From the NCBI GenBank assembly GCA_963620595.1, contig CAVFAY010000008.1:1-64000 (forward strand): a stretch of DNA of 64,000 nt, in the 5' to 3' direction. Numbering within the stretch: the stretch's first letter is position 1; each line of letters opens with the position of its first letter. The notes beneath the pieces were generated by a model. The model did not search any database. It had not been told where the DNA came from and was given only the letters and a program-made list of their open reading frames with translations. Positions 25,258-34,005 of the stretch are shown piece after piece. Source of the DNA: Butyricicoccus_A sp963620595. Its GTDB lineage: Bacteria > Bacillota > Clostridia > Oscillospirales > Butyricicoccaceae. Position numbers and translations under genes: made by a program.

Positions 25258-26271
25258 TTAGTTAAATCCGTATATTTTTCGAGAAATCCGATAGGCTACC
25301 TTACCTAAGAACCGTCCCGGTCTGCCTGGCAGATTCATATATCTGCTGATAACGCTGTGATGCAGCTTGTTATACAGCTGTCTGTCCGTCTGCTTCATGT
25401 ATTCCCACAGCTCATCTCGCTTGTGGAGATTTTCCTTTGTACCGGACAAAATTGCCAGCGTCACCGTAATTGTCGTGACAATCTCTAAATAATTGAACAT
25501 ATATCTGCGGCATTTTCTGTCTTTGACTGCCAACAGATTGACATCGGTGAACATAATTTTATTGACGCGAATCTGCTGGTCAATGCGGCGAATCATGGTC
25601 TGTTCGTTGACCGATTGATCCTCTCGTCCGATATAGTACCGATACAGATCTACATCCATATAATACATATTTTTGACATACGGCAACGGCTTGTACACGT
25701 AAATATTGTCGACGTAGAAGGTATGCTCCGGCAGCTGCAAACCGCAGTCGTGCAACATCTGTGTGCGGTAAATAACCGAATGCATCAGAATATAATGTCC
25801 CTTGAACAGATGTCCCACATCATCCCAGCTGAACATCTTTTCTTTCGGAAATCCCTTCTGGCGCATGACTGCTTTATGCTTGCTGCCTTCCTTCTCATAT
25901 ACATAGTTGGCAAGGAACATGTCCGGCAGTGTATTCAGCTTAATGAGTGTCCGGAGACGCTTGAGCACACGTAGATAACTGTCACGATCCAGCCAGTCAT
26001 CGCTGTCTACGACCTTGAAATACACGCCAGATGCATGTTTTAGCCCGGTGTTGACTGCCGCGCCATGTCCGCCGTTAGGCTGGTGAATTGCCTGAATAAT
26101 ATCCGGATACTGTGCAGCATAGGCATCTGCAATTTCTGCCGTTCGATCAGAGGAGCCGTCATCGACGATCAAGATCTCTACATCCTTTCCGCCCGGCAGC
26201 AAAGACTCAATACACTTTTCCATATACGCTTCCGAATTATAACACGGAACAGCAAAGCTTAACAGTTTCAT
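25258..26271 (-). CDS. Family 2 glycosyltransferase
   Basis: The start is MKLLSFAVPCYNSEAYMEKC at 26271 (GGATGAG lies 12 bases upstream; an ATG at 26286 is too close to its site). The GT-A domain has DDGSSDRTAEIAD, GGHGAAVNTGLKHA and the metal-binding VDSDDWLDRDSY. The C-terminal 110 residues are helical with no transmembrane anchor. About 337 residues, normal for GT2 enzymes that add sugars to lipid or wall polymers. No other polysaccharide genes are adjacent, so the acceptor is unknown. Confidence 0.9.
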   Translation of the reverse strand: MKLLSFAVPCYNSEAYMEKCIESLLPGGKDVEILIVDDGSSDRTAEIADAYAAQYPDIIQAIHQPNGGHGAAVNTGLKHASGVYFKVVDSDDWLDRDSYLRVLKRLRTLIKLNTLPDMFLANYVYEKEGSKHKAVMRQKGFPKEKMFSWDDVGHLFKGHYILMHSVIYRTQMLHDCGLQLPEHTFYVDNIYVYKPLPYVKNMYYMDVDLYRYYIGREDQSVNEQTMIRRIDQQIRVNKIMFTDVNLLAVKDRKCRRYMFNYLEIVTTITVTLAILSGTKENLHKRDELWEYMKQTDRQLYNKLHHSVISRYMNLPGRPGRFLGKVAYRISRKIYGFN

Positions 26272-26432
26272 TTGATTTCTTCTCATCCTTACACATACTT
26301 CTTTGCATGGTTACAAATACTTTCCTATTGTAAAGCATTTTTCTTTTCTTTGCAAGTCTAAGTATATCGTATTTGAGGGGTAATTTGCATTAAAATTTTG
26401 TGTCGATTTATGAAATCACGGATAAAAAACGG

Positions 26433-26735
26433 TTATTCATGCATGATCTGCCAGCGGTAAAATCCCCGATAGCCATCTTCTATGCTGTACGCTTCCCAGC
26501 CATGCTCCTGCATCCATGCGGCGAATTCATCACTGGTCTCTCCCGTATAGCACATCATGTAAATCGGCTTATCTTTGGGCAGCTCTGACATGCGGTCATT
26601 GAGTTCTTCCCAATAGATATGCATAGCTCCCGGAATAGTGCCCAGATGAAATTCCCGATCTTTTCTCAAATCCAGAATCAGTTTCTCTCTGGTATCCGCC
26701 ATCATCTGTTCTGTTGTTCTGCTATATGTCTGCAT
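26433..26735 (-). CDS. Rhodanese-like domain protein
   Basis: One rhodanese domain of 100 residues: LILDLRKDREFHLGTIPGAM, then the active loop MMCYTGETSDEFA with the catalytic Cys, and a YSIEDGYRGFYRWQ end. Single-domain rhodaneses carry sulfane sulfur for thiol chemistry. The gene starts 13 bases after the ZIP transporter stop with GGAGGAAATAG upstream, so the two are probably cotranscribed. Confidence 0.88.
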   Translation of the reverse strand: MQTYSRTTEQMMADTREKLILDLRKDREFHLGTIPGAMHIYWEELNDRMSELPKDKPIYMMCYTGETSDEFAAWMQEHGWEAYSIEDGYRGFYRWQIMHE

Positions 26736-26748
26736 CTATTTCCTCCTA

Positions 26749-27531
26749 TCATCCCAGCGCAACATCCAGTGTCATCATCAGCGTAAAGCCCACAGCAAAC
26801 AACAATGTACCCACATTGGAATGCTGTCCTTCGGACATTTCCGGAATCAGTTCTTCTACGACGACATACATCATTGCACCTGCTGCAAAGCTCAACAAAT
26901 ATGGTAGCCACAGAAGAATATGTGCCGCTGCCAAAATAGTCACCCAAGCACCGATTGGCTCTACTGCACCAGATAACACGCCGCAAACAAAAGATTTTCC
27001 CTTTCCCATGCCTTCTGCACGCAGCGGCAGAGAAATAATCGCGCCTTCCGGAAAATTTTGAATCGCAATGCCAATGGAAAGCGCCATCGCACCCATGCAA
27101 GTCAATCCGGAATTTCCTGCCAGCCAACCGGCATATACCACGCCGACAGCCATGCCCTCTGGAATATTATGCAGAACCACTGCCAGAACCAGCATCGTCG
27201 TGCGCTGTAGGCTGACAGATGGCCCCTCCGCCTCACTGCTTCCCATATGCAGATGCGGAATTACGCGGTCAAGAACAAGCAAAAACAATATACCGATCCA
27301 AAAACCGATAACTGCCGGCAAAAATGCCAGCTTTCCCATGGTGCCCGCCTGTTCCATTGCAGGAATCAGCAAACTCCAAATGGAGGCAGCTACCATTACG
27401 CCTGCGGCAAACCCGGTTAATGCGCGCTGTACCATTGGTCGCAGTGTGCGGCGCATAAAAAACACACACGCCGCTCCCAGCGAAGTTCCCGCAAACGGAA
27501 TCAAAATTCCTTGAATGACTTCTATTGACAT
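26749..27531 (-). CDS. ZIP-family divalent metal transporter
   Basis: This 260-residue membrane protein has about eight hydrophobic helices. The signature HNIPEGMAVGVVYAGWL in helix 4 and QNFPEGAIISLPL in helix 5 form the binuclear metal site. A His-containing loop (VIPHLHMGSSEAEG) separates helices 3 and 4. It belongs to the GufA/ZupT branch and imports zinc or similar ions. Upstream lies a Cys-rich small protein, downstream a rhodanese. Confidence 0.92.
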   Translation of the reverse strand: MSIEVIQGILIPFAGTSLGAACVFFMRRTLRPMVQRALTGFAAGVMVAASIWSLLIPAMEQAGTMGKLAFLPAVIGFWIGILFLLVLDRVIPHLHMGSSEAEGPSVSLQRTTMLVLAVVLHNIPEGMAVGVVYAGWLAGNSGLTCMGAMALSIGIAIQNFPEGAIISLPLRAEGMGKGKSFVCGVLSGAVEPIGAWVTILAAAHILLWLPYLLSFAAGAMMYVVVEELIPEMSEGQHSNVGTLLFAVGFTLMMTLDVALG

Positions 27532-27641
27532 GTTCTCCTCAATTTCTAACAGATAAAAATCTGACGCGCTGTAAAACTATACTATTTTCATCCACATTTT
27601 AGTCTATTCAATCGCGTTTGTCAATAGTTGATACTGCGTCC

Positions 27642-28031
27642 TTACTCGGCAGCAATATCCTGGATGGCCAGTTGGTCAACAATATCCTGTCCGGCAGCTG
27701 TCAACGCTATACTGCCATGCATGGGGTAGGAACGATAGGCAGCGTAATCAAACTTTCCCAATGGAATGTCATAATCGACGCGGATCAAGCCCTTCAATGC
27801 CAAAGCCTGTATGGCCCAGCTATATTCTTCCTGTGAAAATTGAGAATCTTCCAAATAAATCGGTGTTTTTAAATTCCAGCTGGCGGCTACCGGAAGAAAC
27901 GGTGTGATCGCCAAAGCCTGCAATAAAGCGTACTCTGCCGGAACCAAGGTCAAGGAATGGCACGCTCCGCCGCAGCAGGCACCGCAGTGATTTTTTTCGC
28001 AATTTTTTCCGCAGCTTTTTGAACAACTCAT
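27642..28031 (-). CDS. Small protein with Cys-rich N-terminus and winged-helix-like body
   Basis: 129 residues from ATG 28031 (GGAGAGG upstream). The first 25 residues contain nine cysteines (SCSKSCGKNCEKNHCGACCG) and look like a metal- or cluster-binding tag. The rest (LVPAEYALLQALAIT, FSQEEYSWAIQALALKGLI, GSIALTAAGQDIVDQL) has the length and pattern of a winged helix-turn-helix. It is the gene before the ZIP transporter (110-base gap) and could sense metal. I do not know a family name; the regulator role is inference. Confidence 0.6.
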   Translation of the reverse strand: MSCSKSCGKNCEKNHCGACCGGACHSLTLVPAEYALLQALAITPFLPVAASWNLKTPIYLEDSQFSQEEYSWAIQALALKGLIRVDYDIPLGKFDYAAYRSYPMHGSIALTAAGQDIVDQLAIQDIAAE

Positions 28032-28099
28032 ATCCACACCTCTCCTTTCATGATGAATTTATCTCAATTCATCGTAACGGAAAACATAGGGTCTGTCAA

Positions 28100-28128
28100 T
28101 TGTCTTTTTTTCGCAAATATGCTATGAT
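28100..28128 (+). promoter_or_regulatory. Promoter of the alcohol dehydrogenase gene
   Basis: TTGTCT (28100) and TATGAT (28123) with 17 bases between; ATG 28179 follows an AGGAGG. Confidence 0.65.
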
Positions 28129-28178
28129 AACAGTATCCACAATACACAGAGGAAAAAACAACATAGGAGGAATGTTTT

Positions 28179-29363
28179 ATGCGCAGTTTTGAATACAATA
28201 CGCCGACTCATGTGGTCTTCGGCAAGGATTCTGTTGAAAAAATAGGCGTGCTTGTCGCAGAGCAGGGTTGCAAGAAGGTCTTGATTCACTACGGCGGCGG
28301 CAGTGCCAAGCGCAGCGGTCTGTTGGATCGTGTCGCTCAGTCCTTAGACAAAGCCGATATCGCTTACGTTATGTTGGGCGGCGTTGTGCCAAATCCTCGC
28401 CTGAGTTTGGTTCGTGAAGGTATTGATCTGTGTCGCAAGGAAGGCGTTGATTTTATTCTCGCTGTCGGCGGTGGTTCTGTCATTGATTCCTCTAAGGCAA
28501 TCGGCTATGGTCTTGCCAATTTAGGAGATGTTTGGGATTACTATCTCAAGAAGGTTGTCCCGACCGCCTGCACGCCGATTGGTGCTGTTTTAACCATTGC
28601 CGCAGCAGGCAGTGAAATGAGCAATTCTTCTGTCATCACCAACGAAGAAGGTTGGCTCAAGCGTGGTATCAACTATGAATGCTGTCGCTGCCGCTTCGCC
28701 GTTATGGATCCGACGATTACGTATACGCTTCCGGCATATCAGACTGCCAGCGGTGCTTCAGACATCATGATGCACACGATGGAACGATACTTTACCGCAG
28801 AGAGCAACCCTATGGGCTTAACAGATGAATTGGCAGAAGGTCTGCTTCGTTCTGTGATGCGTGATGTGCAGGCTGCACTGAAAAATCCGCAGGATTATGA
28901 CGCACGTGCCGGTCTGATGTGGGCAAGCAGTTTATCGCACAACGGCTTGACCGGATGCGGTACAGATGGCGGCGATTGGGCTTGTCATCAGCTGGAGCAT
29001 GAACTTGGCGGCAAGTATGACATCGCACACGGTGCCGGTCTGTGCGCCGTGTGGAGCAGCTGGGCACGCACCGTGATGCCTGCCAATCCGGCACGATTCG
29101 CCAAGTTTGCCATGCATGTGCTGGGTGTAGAAGCCGGTGCAGATGATACAGAAACTGCCAATCGCGGCATTGACGCTATGGAAGCCTTCTTCCATTCTAT
29201 CGGTATGCCGACACGCATTTCCGAGATGGGCATCACGCCGTCAGAAGATGATCTGCGAGAGCTTGCCTACAAGTGTACGTATATGGACACGCGAACCATT
29301 GGACAATTTGTGGTTTTGGACAAGCAGGCGATCTACCAGATTTATAAAAAAGCTGCTCAGTAA
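28179..29363 (+). CDS. Iron-containing alcohol dehydrogenase (butanol dehydrogenase type)
   Basis: 394 residues. The NAD(P)-binding GGGSVIDSSKAIGYG, the signature around AAAGSEMSNSSVIT, and the iron ligands expected as Asp and three His (SDIMMHTMERYF, WACHQLEHELGGKYDIAHGAGL) are all visible. The family is YqhD/BdhA, which reduces aldehydes such as butyraldehyde to alcohols, usually with NADPH. It is a monocistronic gene with its own promoter and terminator. The substrate cannot be read from sequence. Confidence 0.93.
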   Translation: MRSFEYNTPTHVVFGKDSVEKIGVLVAEQGCKKVLIHYGGGSAKRSGLLDRVAQSLDKADIAYVMLGGVVPNPRLSLVREGIDLCRKEGVDFILAVGGGSVIDSSKAIGYGLANLGDVWDYYLKKVVPTACTPIGAVLTIAAAGSEMSNSSVITNEEGWLKRGINYECCRCRFAVMDPTITYTLPAYQTASGASDIMMHTMERYFTAESNPMGLTDELAEGLLRSVMRDVQAALKNPQDYDARAGLMWASSLSHNGLTGCGTDGGDWACHQLEHELGGKYDIAHGAGLCAVWSSWARTVMPANPARFAKFAMHVLGVEAGADDTETANRGIDAMEAFFHSIGMPTRISEMGITPSEDDLRELAYKCTYMDTRTIGQFVVLDKQAIYQIYKKAAQ

Positions 29364-29371
29364 ACCAATAC

Positions 29372-29414
29372 AAGAAAGACATCCAGCTCGAAGGTGAACT
29401 GGATGTCTTTCTCT
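29372..29414. terminator. Bidirectional terminator
   Basis: AGAAAGACATCCAG and CTGGATGTCTTTCT form a 14-bp stem between convergent genes. Confidence 0.88.
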
Positions 29415-30044
29415 TTACGGGTGGCAAAAATCCGGCACGCCGATATCTGCCAAAACGACTGTGCCACAAAAAGCCTTTGCTGTTTCCGCTATATGTACCT
29501 GTTTATAGGAATCAAAGGCAATGGTGCAGTTTGCCCGGACGGCGCCGTCCGCTGCAATACCGGTGTCTGCCTGTAATCCGCTCGGCAAGTCTAGCGCAAC
29601 AAGATACGCGCCGGAGTTCTGCATGAGATCGCAGGCCTTTCGTCCGGATGGACGCAGCCGCCCGTGAAAACCCGTGCCGTATAGTGCATCGACAACAACA
29701 TCGGCTGTTACTTCGTGCACGTCATCGATGGTTTGAACGGCAATGGGCAACTGCTGCATCAGCGCATAATTGGTCTTTGCATCCTGTGTAATCGGCTCAC
29801 CTTCTGCCAGAATCACTGTAACAGTCCATCCATCCTGCGCGGCAAGACGCGCAATGACAAATCCATCTCCTCCGTTGTTTCCTTTTCCGGCCAGCACTGC
29901 GATGCTTTTCGCGTTTGGCACATGCTGGCGAATACTATGATATGCCGCTGTTCCAGCATTTTCCATCATTTGATAATAGGAAATACCATTGGCATCGGCG
30001 TTTTTTTCGATTTGTTTCATTTGGGCAACAGTAACAACACGCAT
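29415..30044 (-). CDS. nnrE: NAD(P)H-hydrate epimerase (YjeF N-domain)
   Basis: 209 residues from ATG 30044 (AGGAGG), without the longer N-terminus that the open frame allows. It has MENAGTAAYHSIRQHV, the dinucleotide-binding VLAGKGNNGGDGFVIARLA, VDALYGTGFHGRL and ALDLPSGLQADTG. The enzyme interconverts R and S forms of damaged, hydrated NAD(P)H for repair. The dehydratase partner (NnrD) is usually fused or nearby, but is absent here. Confidence 0.92.
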   Translation of the reverse strand: MRVVTVAQMKQIEKNADANGISYYQMMENAGTAAYHSIRQHVPNAKSIAVLAGKGNNGGDGFVIARLAAQDGWTVTVILAEGEPITQDAKTNYALMQQLPIAVQTIDDVHEVTADVVVDALYGTGFHGRLRPSGRKACDLMQNSGAYLVALDLPSGLQADTGIAADGAVRANCTIAFDSYKQVHIAETAKAFCGTVVLADIGVPDFCHP

Positions 30045-30146
30045 ACTTTTCCTCCTGCTTTGATACGAACGGAAGCTGCCGACATGTTTCAAGCTACATT
30101 CTAATAAAAGTATAGCATTTTACAAGAAAGATTGCAATCTTCATAA

Positions 30147-30182
30147 AAGGCGCAGAAACCGCAATTTCCGGTTCTGCGCCTT
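30147..30182 (-). terminator. Terminator of the PRD regulator gene
   Basis: AAGGCGCAGAAACC and GGTTCTGCGCCTT form a stem of about 13 bp with one mismatch, followed on the minus side by TTTATG. Confidence 0.8.
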
Positions 30183-30191
30183 CTATTTTCC

Positions 30192-32261
30192 TTATTTTGG
30201 CAGATGTTGCCGCACGATGCCAGAATAGCACTGCGCGACATCGCGCTCCAAGCGCTGCACAAAGGCGGCACTTTCTCCGTGCTGCATGTCCCGCAAATAC
30301 GCGGTACCGTGCAATATCACCGCACATACCCGATGGATCAAATAGGCAGCTGCACCGGTGGTATCTCTTTCCGGCACAAGAAAAATCAAACAGCCCTCGA
30401 TTTGCTGCCGTTCTTCTTCCACATATGGCATCTTGAGCTGCAAATATCCTATGCGGCAATGCTGCGTATATTCTGTCGTACAGCAAACAATCAATCGATG
30501 ATACGGCTGCAAATAGCTATCCGATTGATATAACTGATATACCAGCTGTTGTTCCAACTGATTCGCTGCAATATCCTCGGAAATCATCATATGCGCCGCA
30601 TAGTATGCCAGATCTTCTATCTTTTGAATGCTTGGAATCTGATGCCACGGAATATCCTGCGTCAGACGGAGCATTTCATCACTAAATCGTGCGATAAACG
30701 CAATGTCTTTTCTCTGTGTAATCGGACGCTCTTCCGGCTGACACTCCCGCTTACGCTGGATTGCCATGGTGAGTGCCGCATCAATGCGTGTAAAATCTCT
30801 CCGATTGAGCAGCGGACTGACTCGCATCGTCGGATAGGAGATCGGCAAATCAATGGTGGAAAGAATCAGATCTACCCCCTCTTGGCGCAATTGTCTGGTG
30901 TCAATATTGACAGCACTGACTATGCGATGCACGATAATCTGTGGAAAACGGCGTGTAATTTCTGCCGCCAAATGACTGGCCCCACTTATGCCAATCGGAC
31001 ACACCACGACAGCGGAAATATTCTGTGCTTGCTCCTGCATTCGTTCCATTGCCGCACCCAGATGCATGGCGATATACGCGCACTCCTCTGGTGGAATGGT
31101 CTCTATATGGAAAATTTCCTTGAACACCTCACAGGCATTGCGCGTTGCGGTATACAATTCCGGATAAATGTCTATAATTTCCTGCATCAATGGATTTTCA
31201 ATCGGGCTGCCTAACCGCAGACGGCTGCATGTCGCCTGTAAATGTGCATATAATCCTTCTAACAGCTGTTCGTCTGCTGAAAAATCTAAATGCAGTTCGC
31301 GCTGTGCAGCATCAATGATACGTTGTGCCAAATACAATCGATGCACTTCTCCTGTCAGCAGTTCTGCTGTTTGTTCCGGCATAACATCGCTGTTTGCAAA
31401 ATACATTGCCAAAAAGCCGATCTCTGCACCGTTTAACACAATCTTACTTTGTTCTTGCAGCATATCTGCCACGTGCTCAGCCATGGCATATTCCGGCAGC
31501 CGCCGGAATCGTTCCATCTCTTCTCGATCCAAATGCAACGGATGTCCCTGCCGAACGCGCCGAAGCATCAGCCCTGCGCAAAGATAGACACGCAAAAAGC
31601 TCTCATCGGTCAGATAAATCTCTTGATAGTTCTGCACCCGCCGGAGAATCGACAGCAATCCAAGCTGCTCTTCTCTGGAAAGCACGCGGAACAGCAGCGG
31701 CGGCGTGTTTTGCTCTGGAGCAGAGAAATATGTCATGACAGCGTCCGCATGAAATGCTGCGATGTGTTCAATGCGCGCTATCCGCCAATTTTTTTCTGCT
31801 CCTTCTATATATAAGCCTACACCGGTCTGTACATGCAGACAGATCTGGTAGCGCGCCAGCCAGTCGCGGATCCATGGCAGTTGCTTTTCTACTGCATCTC
31901 TCGAACAACGCAAACGCTCACTGAGCTGTTCCATAGACAAAATCCGCTGTGTATCCAACAGAATCTCCAACAATTCTGCCCATTGAGGTAAATACCGCAC
32001 GTTATCTGCGCCTCCCTGCAACTCCAACAGCAAACAATGTCTGTTTTCTTCGCTTGCCTCAATAGATATGCCGCTTCCAGGTCTTGCTTGCACCCTGCAA
32101 TCGCGTTCCTCCACCCAGTCGCGCACTTCCGGCAGCGCGCGTTGAACGGTTCGTTTGCTCAATTGCATCTGTTCAGACAGTTCTGCTAATGTAAGCGGGC
32201 ACCCCGCTGGCTGCTCCAACAGCAATTGACTCAGCTGTTTTGCTCGCTGTGACAGCTCCAT
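30192..32261 (-). CDS. BglG/MtlR-type PRD transcriptional regulator
   Basis: The 689-residue protein begins with a helix-turn-helix (TLAELSEQMQLSKRTVQRAL), then a second one near 85-145 (MEQLSERLRCSRDAVEKQLP). Two PRD domains follow, with phosphorylatable His in LYAHLQATC and AYIAMHLGAAM. Next is an EIIB-like domain near 405-490 with a Cys at VVVCPIGISGASHLAAEI, and a weak EIIA-like C-terminus. Such activators are switched by the PTS through HPr and EII phosphorylation. It is divergent from an operon that begins with an HPr-like gene, with 375 bases and a palindrome between, so it probably controls that operon. No PTS permease is in the window. Confidence 0.85.
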   Translation of the reverse strand: MELSQRAKQLSQLLLEQPAGCPLTLAELSEQMQLSKRTVQRALPEVRDWVEERDCRVQARPGSGISIEASEENRHCLLLELQGGADNVRYLPQWAELLEILLDTQRILSMEQLSERLRCSRDAVEKQLPWIRDWLARYQICLHVQTGVGLYIEGAEKNWRIARIEHIAAFHADAVMTYFSAPEQNTPPLLFRVLSREEQLGLLSILRRVQNYQEIYLTDESFLRVYLCAGLMLRRVRQGHPLHLDREEMERFRRLPEYAMAEHVADMLQEQSKIVLNGAEIGFLAMYFANSDVMPEQTAELLTGEVHRLYLAQRIIDAAQRELHLDFSADEQLLEGLYAHLQATCSRLRLGSPIENPLMQEIIDIYPELYTATRNACEVFKEIFHIETIPPEECAYIAMHLGAAMERMQEQAQNISAVVVCPIGISGASHLAAEITRRFPQIIVHRIVSAVNIDTRQLRQEGVDLILSTIDLPISYPTMRVSPLLNRRDFTRIDAALTMAIQRKRECQPEERPITQRKDIAFIARFSDEMLRLTQDIPWHQIPSIQKIEDLAYYAAHMMISEDIAANQLEQQLVYQLYQSDSYLQPYHRLIVCCTTEYTQHCRIGYLQLKMPYVEEERQQIEGCLIFLVPERDTTGAAAYLIHRVCAVILHGTAYLRDMQHGESAAFVQRLERDVAQCYSGIVRQHLPK

Positions 32262-32636
32262 GTTGTCTTCCCGCCTTTCCTGATTCCTGACTATTTGTTA
32301 AATTATTAACAAATTTTGATAGTTTTGTGACGCTTTGCAAGAAAGATACCACATTTTCTCAGATTTGTCCACAATTGACGGAAATTTTTCTTTTGTGATT
32401 TTTTTAACAATTTTCGTTTTTCTCTCCGCCGGCACTGTTAATTCCTTGTATTTTCATCGTGTTACCGCGCTATATTTTATGCAATATATACAGTTTATTG
32501 GCGTGTCCACAGAGATGACGCCAAATTCCCGCCAGGAATCTACTTGTTCTGCCTTTGTTTTGACGTCATACTTGTAGTCACAAGAGATAAATCAACAAAA
32601 CACAAACCACACCACAAAAGAAAGAGGTGCCAATCA
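32262..32636. promoter_or_regulatory. Divergent control region between the PRD regulator and the HPr/GAPDH/PGK operon
   Basis: A 9-bp palindrome with 4-base spacer, ATTTGTTAA-ATTA-TTAACAAAT, lies at 32293-32314, about 30 bases upstream of the regulator start, and is operator-like. Farther right, TTGACG at about 32559 could be a -35 element, but no convincing -10 follows. The long leader before the HPr start (AAAGAGGTG) has no clear riboswitch. Confidence 0.5.
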
Positions 32637-32894
32637 ATGATTACCATTGAACATACAGTATCCGAACCGGTATTCGTTCATGCGCAGGTCGCATCGGAGC
32701 TGACACAGAACATCCGATCTCTTGGCTCTTCCGTTCGACTGTTTAAAGACAATGCATCTATTGATGCGACAAGCATTCTCGCCGTCATCGGTTTATCTAT
32801 TAAAGGAGGAGACCGTATCTCCTTTACCCTCTCCGGTGATTCCGAGGAGCAGGACGCAAAAGCTCTTTCCGCTTACCTTAACGACAAGCTGTAA
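32637..32894 (+). CDS. HPr-like phosphocarrier protein with altered active-site motif
   Basis: 85 residues from ATG 32637 (AAAGAGGTG upstream). The length and the strand pattern (MITIEHTVSEPVFVHAQVAS; then ATSILAVIGLSIKGGD; then EEQDAKALSAYLND) match HPr. The phosphorylation loop, normally GLHARPA, reads FVHAQVA: the His is kept but the following Arg becomes Gln and the Pro becomes Val. The Ser of the regulatory site is possibly present in TSILAVIG. This suggests a regulatory or Crh-like role rather than ordinary sugar transport. First gene of the operon with the D-hydroxyacid dehydrogenase, GAPDH and PGK. Confidence 0.75.
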   Translation: MITIEHTVSEPVFVHAQVASELTQNIRSLGSSVRLFKDNASIDATSILAVIGLSIKGGDRISFTLSGDSEEQDAKALSAYLNDKL

Positions 32895-32992
32895 CAACAT
32901 CGCCTAATCCATTTCACTATAAATCTCACATTCACTCAAATGTACGCTGCGGCTTCCCGCCGCAGCGCCGATCCCCCAAAGGAGGAACCATC

Positions 32993-33982
32993 ATGCCAGA
33001 GAACAAAACGAGAGTTGCTGTTCTGGTACAGAATGAATTAAATCTCGATCTCAACAAGGTCTTTCATGATGCTGTCGCACAGGGCGCAGAAATCGTCAAT
33101 ATCCCACTGTACCATACACAGGACGTACAGGAAGTCATTGCCGCAGCAAAGGGCTTTGATTATGTTGTAGCCGGACGCGAACCGTGGAACACAGAAGTTC
33201 TCACCGCCTGTGCCGATCATTTGAAGGGCATCGCCCGTTTTGGCGCTGGCTTCGAGACGGTTGATTTGGAAAAAGCTGCCGAACTGGGCATCGCCGTGTG
33301 CAACGCACCAGGCGTCAATTCTAAGGCAGTAGCAGAACAAGCACTGGCTCTGACGCTTGCCATTCTGCGCAAAATCACTATTTATGACCGCAGCCTGCGA
33401 GCAGACGGCGTTACTGCTAAGATGTCGCAGACGCTGGAAGGCACCGTTGCTCTGCTTGGCTTCGGAAATATCGGCTGTGAATTTGCCAAGCTGCTCAGCG
33501 TCTTCCCAGTCAAAGTAATTGCTTACGATCCGTATCCGAACTATCAAGCAGCCAATGCACTTGGCGTAGAAATCGTTGATCTGGAAACCGCTGTGCGCAC
33601 CGCAGACATTATCAGCCTGCATCTGCCGGCAGTGAAAACCATGAAGGATTTCGTCTGCAAAGATGTTATTGACCTGATGAAGGACGGTGTATATATCATT
33701 AACACCAGTCGCGGCTATGTTGTTAACGAACATGATTTGGCAGATGCTCTGCGCTCCGGCAAGATCGCCGGTGCAGCATTGGATGCGTTCAAGGTCGAAC
33801 CGTTTGATCCGGACTCTGAGCTGAAAACTTTGCCAAATGTCGTTCTTACCCCGCATTCTGCGGCTGTATCCACACAAGCTGTACGCATGGTATTTAATCA
33901 CTGTGCCGGTGTCATCGCTTCGTATATGCGCGGTGAGCAGCCACGCAGCTTGCTCAATCCAGAGTACGCAAAACACAGATAA
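32993..33982 (+). CDS. D-2-hydroxyacid dehydrogenase (phosphoglycerate dehydrogenase-like)
   Basis: The 329-residue enzyme starts at ATG 32993 (AAAGGAGG). The NAD fold is VALLGFGNIGCEFAKLL, with the adenine-side acid in AYDPYPN. The catalytic Arg is in NTSRGYVVNE, the Glu in FKVEPFDPDS, and the His in LTPHSAAVS. It lacks the C-terminal ACT domain of classic SerA. Substrate could be 3-phosphoglycerate (serine synthesis) or another 2-hydroxyacid. Placed between the HPr-like and the GAPDH genes in one operon, it may take the product of the GAPDH/PGK pair, but this is inference. Confidence 0.85.
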   Translation: MPENKTRVAVLVQNELNLDLNKVFHDAVAQGAEIVNIPLYHTQDVQEVIAAAKGFDYVVAGREPWNTEVLTACADHLKGIARFGAGFETVDLEKAAELGIAVCNAPGVNSKAVAEQALALTLAILRKITIYDRSLRADGVTAKMSQTLEGTVALLGFGNIGCEFAKLLSVFPVKVIAYDPYPNYQAANALGVEIVDLETAVRTADIISLHLPAVKTMKDFVCKDVIDLMKDGVYIINTSRGYVVNEHDLADALRSGKIAGAALDAFKVEPFDPDSELKTLPNVVLTPHSAAVSTQAVRMVFNHCAGVIASYMRGEQPRSLLNPEYAKHR

Positions 33983-34005
33983 CAACAAATCATAAAGGAG
34001 AATAC

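Noticed and set aside
26702..27127. 141-codon minus-strand frame
   Set aside because: Out-of-frame overlap with the ZIP transporter; Cys/Arg-rich shadow composition.
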